From a virus, in IMG/VR virus record IMGVR_UViG_3300048597_000294, positions 1-61,851 of that record: a stretch of DNA of 61,851 bases; one strand, written 5' to 3'. Within the stretch, counting starts at the first letter, position 1, and each line of letters opens with the position of its first letter. The position numbers and the translations under genes are program-made. Under the pieces are notes generated by a model. That model searched no databases. It saw only the letters and a program-made list of their open reading frames with translations, and was not told where the DNA came from. Positions 59,346-61,851 of the stretch are shown here, piece after piece.

Positions 59346-59806
59346 CCTACGACCCGACCCGCACGTCGATCCGCGAGCTGATCCTCCAGGACGTCGAGAC
59401 CGTGCTCGAGGCGATCGCGCCTCCGTCCTACGCCACGACGATCAACGCCGTCCGACGGTGGAATGCCAACCTGTCGCTCGACATGGAGGTGTTCCCGGCG
59501 GTCGCGATCGTTCCTGGCGAGGAGCATCACGACGACGGACGCAGCCAGGTCATCGAGCACACGATGCAGGTCCACCTGGTCTTCGGCACCCGAGGATCGG
59601 ACTGGCCCACGGCGATGAACAAGCTGCTCGCAGATCTGCGGGTGGCGCTGACGAACGACCCGAGCCGAGGTGGCAACGCCATCACGACTCGAATCACAGA
59701 CGACCGCATCTACGACGCAGACGGCCAACAGGAGGTCGGCGGCGGCGAGATGCTCCTCACCATCCTGTACCGCACGCGTTACGACGACCCGACCACCGCA
59801 CAGTAG
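59342..59806 (+). CDS. Tail terminator-like protein (154 aa)
   Basis: The protein has a helical start (REILILQDVETVLEAI-like) and a centre with VFPAVAIVPGEEHHDDGRSQ and HTMQVHLVFGTRG, typical of gpU/tail-terminator proteins before the major tail gene. It ends with a beta-hairpin (GGGEMLLTILYRTRYDD). The GTG start overlaps the previous stop. Confidence 0.78.
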   Translation: MTYDPTRTSIRELILQDVETVLEAIAPPSYATTINAVRRWNANLSLDMEVFPAVAIVPGEEHHDDGRSQVIEHTMQVHLVFGTRGSDWPTAMNKLLADLRVALTNDPSRGGNAITTRITDDRIYDADGQQEVGGGEMLLTILYRTRYDDPTTAQ

Positions 59807-59817
59807 GAGCACCGCCC

Positions 59818-61341
59818 ATGGCTCAGAAGAACCGCCAACAAGTTTTCCTCGCCGCCGAAGGCCAGGAGAACGTCTCGATCGCACTCGCGACCCTCGTGGT
59901 GTCGGGCGCGAAGAACTACCTCAACATCGACCCGTCCCTGGACTTCGACGTCGCGTCGATCCAGCGCAAGGTCAACCGCACGTCGCACACGCCCGCCCAA
60001 CCCATCCCGGGCCTGAAGACGGGCACGCTGAAGTTCGGCGTCGAAGTGACCGGCGCGCTGTCCCTCTCGGACCGCTCGATGCTGCACACGCCGCTCCAGA
60101 TCTGCGGCTTCCGCGCGGAGATCCTCAAGAAGGCCGCCATCGGCGCGATCACGCCCGGCACGTCCGCCTCGCCGGCCACGATCTACACGCGGTTCCTGCA
60201 CGGGGAGGGGATCGCGATCGACAGCGATCCGACCACGCGCATCGGCACGGTGTGTCGCGACACGTACGACGGTGACCCGCACATCTACTTCGCCGCGGGC
60301 TCGGAGCTGGGCAACGCGACGCTTCCCGTCTCGGGCGATACGCTCGTCGGCATGACCAGCAAGTGCGAGGTCGACCTCACCGCCGACGCGGTCGCGAACG
60401 CCGCGTGGGGCTACTGGCCGTCGAGCGAGCGACGCCTCACGATGGTGTTCTCGACGCTCTCGAACAGCCTCGCCGTCGGCGACGTGCTCCAGGGCGCGAC
60501 GAGCGGCGCGACCGCGCTCGTGCAGGTCGCGGCCAGCTCGGGCTCGACCATCAGCGTGTACGCGACGCCCACGGGCGGCACGTTCAGCGCCTCGGAGACC
60601 ATCAAGCGCCTGACGCCCAACGCCGACAGCGACGTCGGCACGACCTCGTCCGTCACGCTCACGATCTGCCCGACGGGCTCGGGCGCGCTGACGAACGACG
60701 GCGTGTGGGAGGGCTTGTACGGCCTGGCCGGCACGAGCACCCACCGCTTCCCGATCGGCGACCTGCCCATCACGACCTTCGAGATGAAGGGCAGCTACCT
60801 CGACTGCAAGGACGGCGCGAACGTCACGCCGACCAGCCCGGCGTCGTGGGCGCTCCCGGCTCCGTTCCTGCAGGCGGGCTTCCAGATCGGCAACACGAAC
60901 GCGGCCGGACGCTCGGCCTTCAAGTCGCCGTGCCTGGCCACGATCGAGGTCGCGATGAACAACGACCTGCAGCAGCGCCAGTGCGCGAACTCGAGCACCG
61001 GCGTGCTGGGCTACGAGATCGTCGGCCGCGCGCCGTCCTGCACGATCGACCCCGACCTCGACCTCGAGGCCATCTTCCCGGTCATCGGCAACCTGATCGG
61101 GAGCCAGAACGTGTGCCTCGACTGGATCGTGCGTCCGGTCGACATCACGCAGCGCGACAACCGCGTGTTCCTGTACCAGATCCCGCAGGCGGCCATCACC
61201 GTCAGCACGAAGGCGGACCGCAACGGCCGACTCGTGCGCAACCTGACGCTGGTCCCGAACTCGGGCGACACGAGCCTGGTCCACGACCACGACTTCGTCA
61301 TCGTGCACGACTTCACGATCGACTCGGGCACGGGCATCTGA
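59818..61341 (+). CDS. Major tail tube protein (507 aa)
   Basis: The last large gene before the tail chaperones. It has a beta-rich core (GTLKFGVEVTGALSLSDRSM, then TTFEMKGSYLDCKDG, and CLATIEVAMNNDLQQRQCAN) and is far longer than lambda V (246 residues), which suggests surface domains (about 180-290) added to the tube. It polymerises into the tail tube. A strong terminator follows at 61369. Confidence 0.85.
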   Translation: MAQKNRQQVFLAAEGQENVSIALATLVVSGAKNYLNIDPSLDFDVASIQRKVNRTSHTPAQPIPGLKTGTLKFGVEVTGALSLSDRSMLHTPLQICGFRAEILKKAAIGAITPGTSASPATIYTRFLHGEGIAIDSDPTTRIGTVCRDTYDGDPHIYFAAGSELGNATLPVSGDTLVGMTSKCEVDLTADAVANAAWGYWPSSERRLTMVFSTLSNSLAVGDVLQGATSGATALVQVAASSGSTISVYATPTGGTFSASETIKRLTPNADSDVGTTSSVTLTICPTGSGALTNDGVWEGLYGLAGTSTHRFPIGDLPITTFEMKGSYLDCKDGANVTPTSPASWALPAPFLQAGFQIGNTNAAGRSAFKSPCLATIEVAMNNDLQQRQCANSSTGVLGYEIVGRAPSCTIDPDLDLEAIFPVIGNLIGSQNVCLDWIVRPVDITQRDNRVFLYQIPQAAITVSTKADRNGRLVRNLTLVPNSGDTSLVHDHDFVIVHDFTIDSGTGI

Positions 61342-61368
61342 TCTCTGATCGGACGCCTGGCAGTTGGT

Positions 61369-61397
61369 GGGGCTCGCGATTCCTGGTCGCGGGCCCC
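61369..61397 (+). terminator. Strong terminator after the major tail gene
   Basis: GGGGCTCGCGA...TCGCGGGCCCC pairs over 11 bp with one G:T, around a seven-base loop, followed by GCCTCTTTCTTG. It separates the tail tube gene from the retropepsin-like gene, which therefore may be transcribed separately or by read-through. Confidence 0.85.
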
Positions 61398-61443
61398 GCC
61401 TCTTTCTTGACTGAGCCGAGAGCTTCGTCCAGGGTAGTGCTTC

Positions 61444-61851
61444 ATGGTGCAAAGCTGGGTCCGTGAGCTCCGCGCGATCGACGAGGCGCGCTTCGCCCTC
61501 AACGTCGTCTCCGTGTTTCGTGGGAGCATCACGGCCAACCGCCAGTGCCTGCTCCCGGTGACCGTCAGCGTGCCGCGGCCCGACGACGCGGTTCCGCGAG
61601 CGTTCCGCACCGTCAAGGCGATCTTCTCCACCGGGGCGTCACGCAGCGCCGTGAGCGTGTCCCTCGCGCGCGAGCTGGGGCTGCCGCTCGTCGGACCCAA
61701 GCGCGCGAAGGGCGCCTCGGCCGTGCGCGAGTTCGACGCCGCGATCGAGATGCTCGACGCGCAGGAGCGGCCTCACGTGTCGAACTGCCGGCTGATCGGC
61801 ATGACGGTCGGGGAGGGGGAGCCCCAGGTCGTCATGGGGATGGAGCGGCTC
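61444..61851 (+). CDS. Retropepsin-like protein with altered catalytic motif, N-terminal part (ends at 144)
   Basis: The 163-residue protein (joined across the circle) starts at ATG 61444. Residues ~56-75 read AIFSTGASRSAVSVSLAREL, then GLP: this is the 'D-T-G-A-x-x-x-x-[IV]-S-x-x-[LI]-A-x-x-L-G-L' motif of retropepsin-like proteins, with Ser instead of the catalytic Asp. The end of the gene matches the conserved GMDxL block. The fold is therefore expected, but aspartic protease activity is doubtful. It follows a strong terminator and is separated from the tail operon. Confidence 0.75.
   Translation, partial: MVQSWVRELRAIDEARFALNVVSVFRGSITANRQCLLPVTVSVPRPDDAVPRAFRTVKAIFSTGASRSAVSVSLARELGLPLVGPKRAKGASAVREFDAAIEMLDAQERPHVSNCRLIGMTVGEGEPQVVMGMERL
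61792..61851. repeat. Terminal redundancy, right copy
   Basis: Right copy of the 60-base terminal repeat (see 1-60), with G instead of T at two positions. Joining the ends keeps the retropepsin-like reading frame open; of the two encoded variants (E/D and R/L), the left copy reads GDP and MELL, the right GEP and MERL. Confidence 0.9.

Noticed and set aside
1-61851. CRISPR arrays, insertion sequences or transposases
   Set aside because: No regularly spaced long repeats and no transposase motifs were seen in any frame.

Overview
The window looks like the complete, GC-rich genome of a temperate, lambda/HK97-type siphovirus, opened at an arbitrary point of a circular or terminally redundant assembly. 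The first and last 60 bases match at 58 of 60 positions, and one gene (a retropepsin-like protein) runs across the joint. The late genes follow the usual HK97/lambda order: terminase, portal, protease, capsid, connectors, tail tube, tail chaperones with a -1 frameshift, tape measure, then M-L-K-I-J tail-tip homologues. A tyrosine integrase sits beside a tRNA-derived attP, and an XRE repressor sits in a divergent control region, so the phage is temperate. The host is not identified. Lipoprotein signals point to a diderm host. A full sulfatase and a secreted cell-surface-like protein would suit a sulfatase-rich lineage such as Planctomycetota, but that is inference.

Layout. 0.15-2.0 kb holds accessory (moron-like) genes: two leftward genes (149-999), a membrane protein and a lipoprotein. 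2.1-18.2 kb holds tail chaperones, tape measure, tail-tip proteins and a fibre. 18.3-20.8 kb holds a fibre-tip protein, lysis candidates (a coiled-coil/TM protein and a lipoprotein), a secreted protein and a BppU-like adaptor. 20.8-22.4 kb encodes a formylglycine-type sulfatase, coupled to the adaptor gene and preceded by four decapeptide repeats. 22.8-24.1 kb encodes a ParB-methyltransferase. 24.6-24.8 kb carries a tRNA-Met and a degenerate tRNA. 24.8-35.5 kb is a long leftward early operon: recombination genes (YqaJ exonuclease, putative annealing protein, SMC-like ATPase), ASCH protein, tyrosine-phosphatase-like protein, HNH-AP2 endonuclease and RlaP-like nucleotidyltransferase. 35.5-37.4 kb is the lysogeny control and integration module. 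37.5-48.3 kb is a rightward early operon of tightly coupled small genes, an HNH protein, a second methyltransferase, a DnaD-like replication protein, a DHH phosphohydrolase and a DUF1064 nuclease. 48.3-61.4 kb is packaging, head and head-tail joining.

The most notable features are the virion-type sulfatase (likely a receptor- or capsule-modifying enzyme needing host formylglycine maturation), a retropepsin-like gene with Ser in place of the catalytic Asp, an 11-base motif (GTCCTACAACG) in three intergenic late-gene leaders, one of them beside a ribbon-helix-helix regulator, an initiator-like tRNA-Met, a portal-MuF fusion, and an I-J tail-tip fusion. No canonical endolysin, DNA polymerase or helicase was recognised. 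Gene starts were chosen mainly from stop-start overlaps (ATGA, GTGA, TTGA), which occur at roughly thirty junctions.
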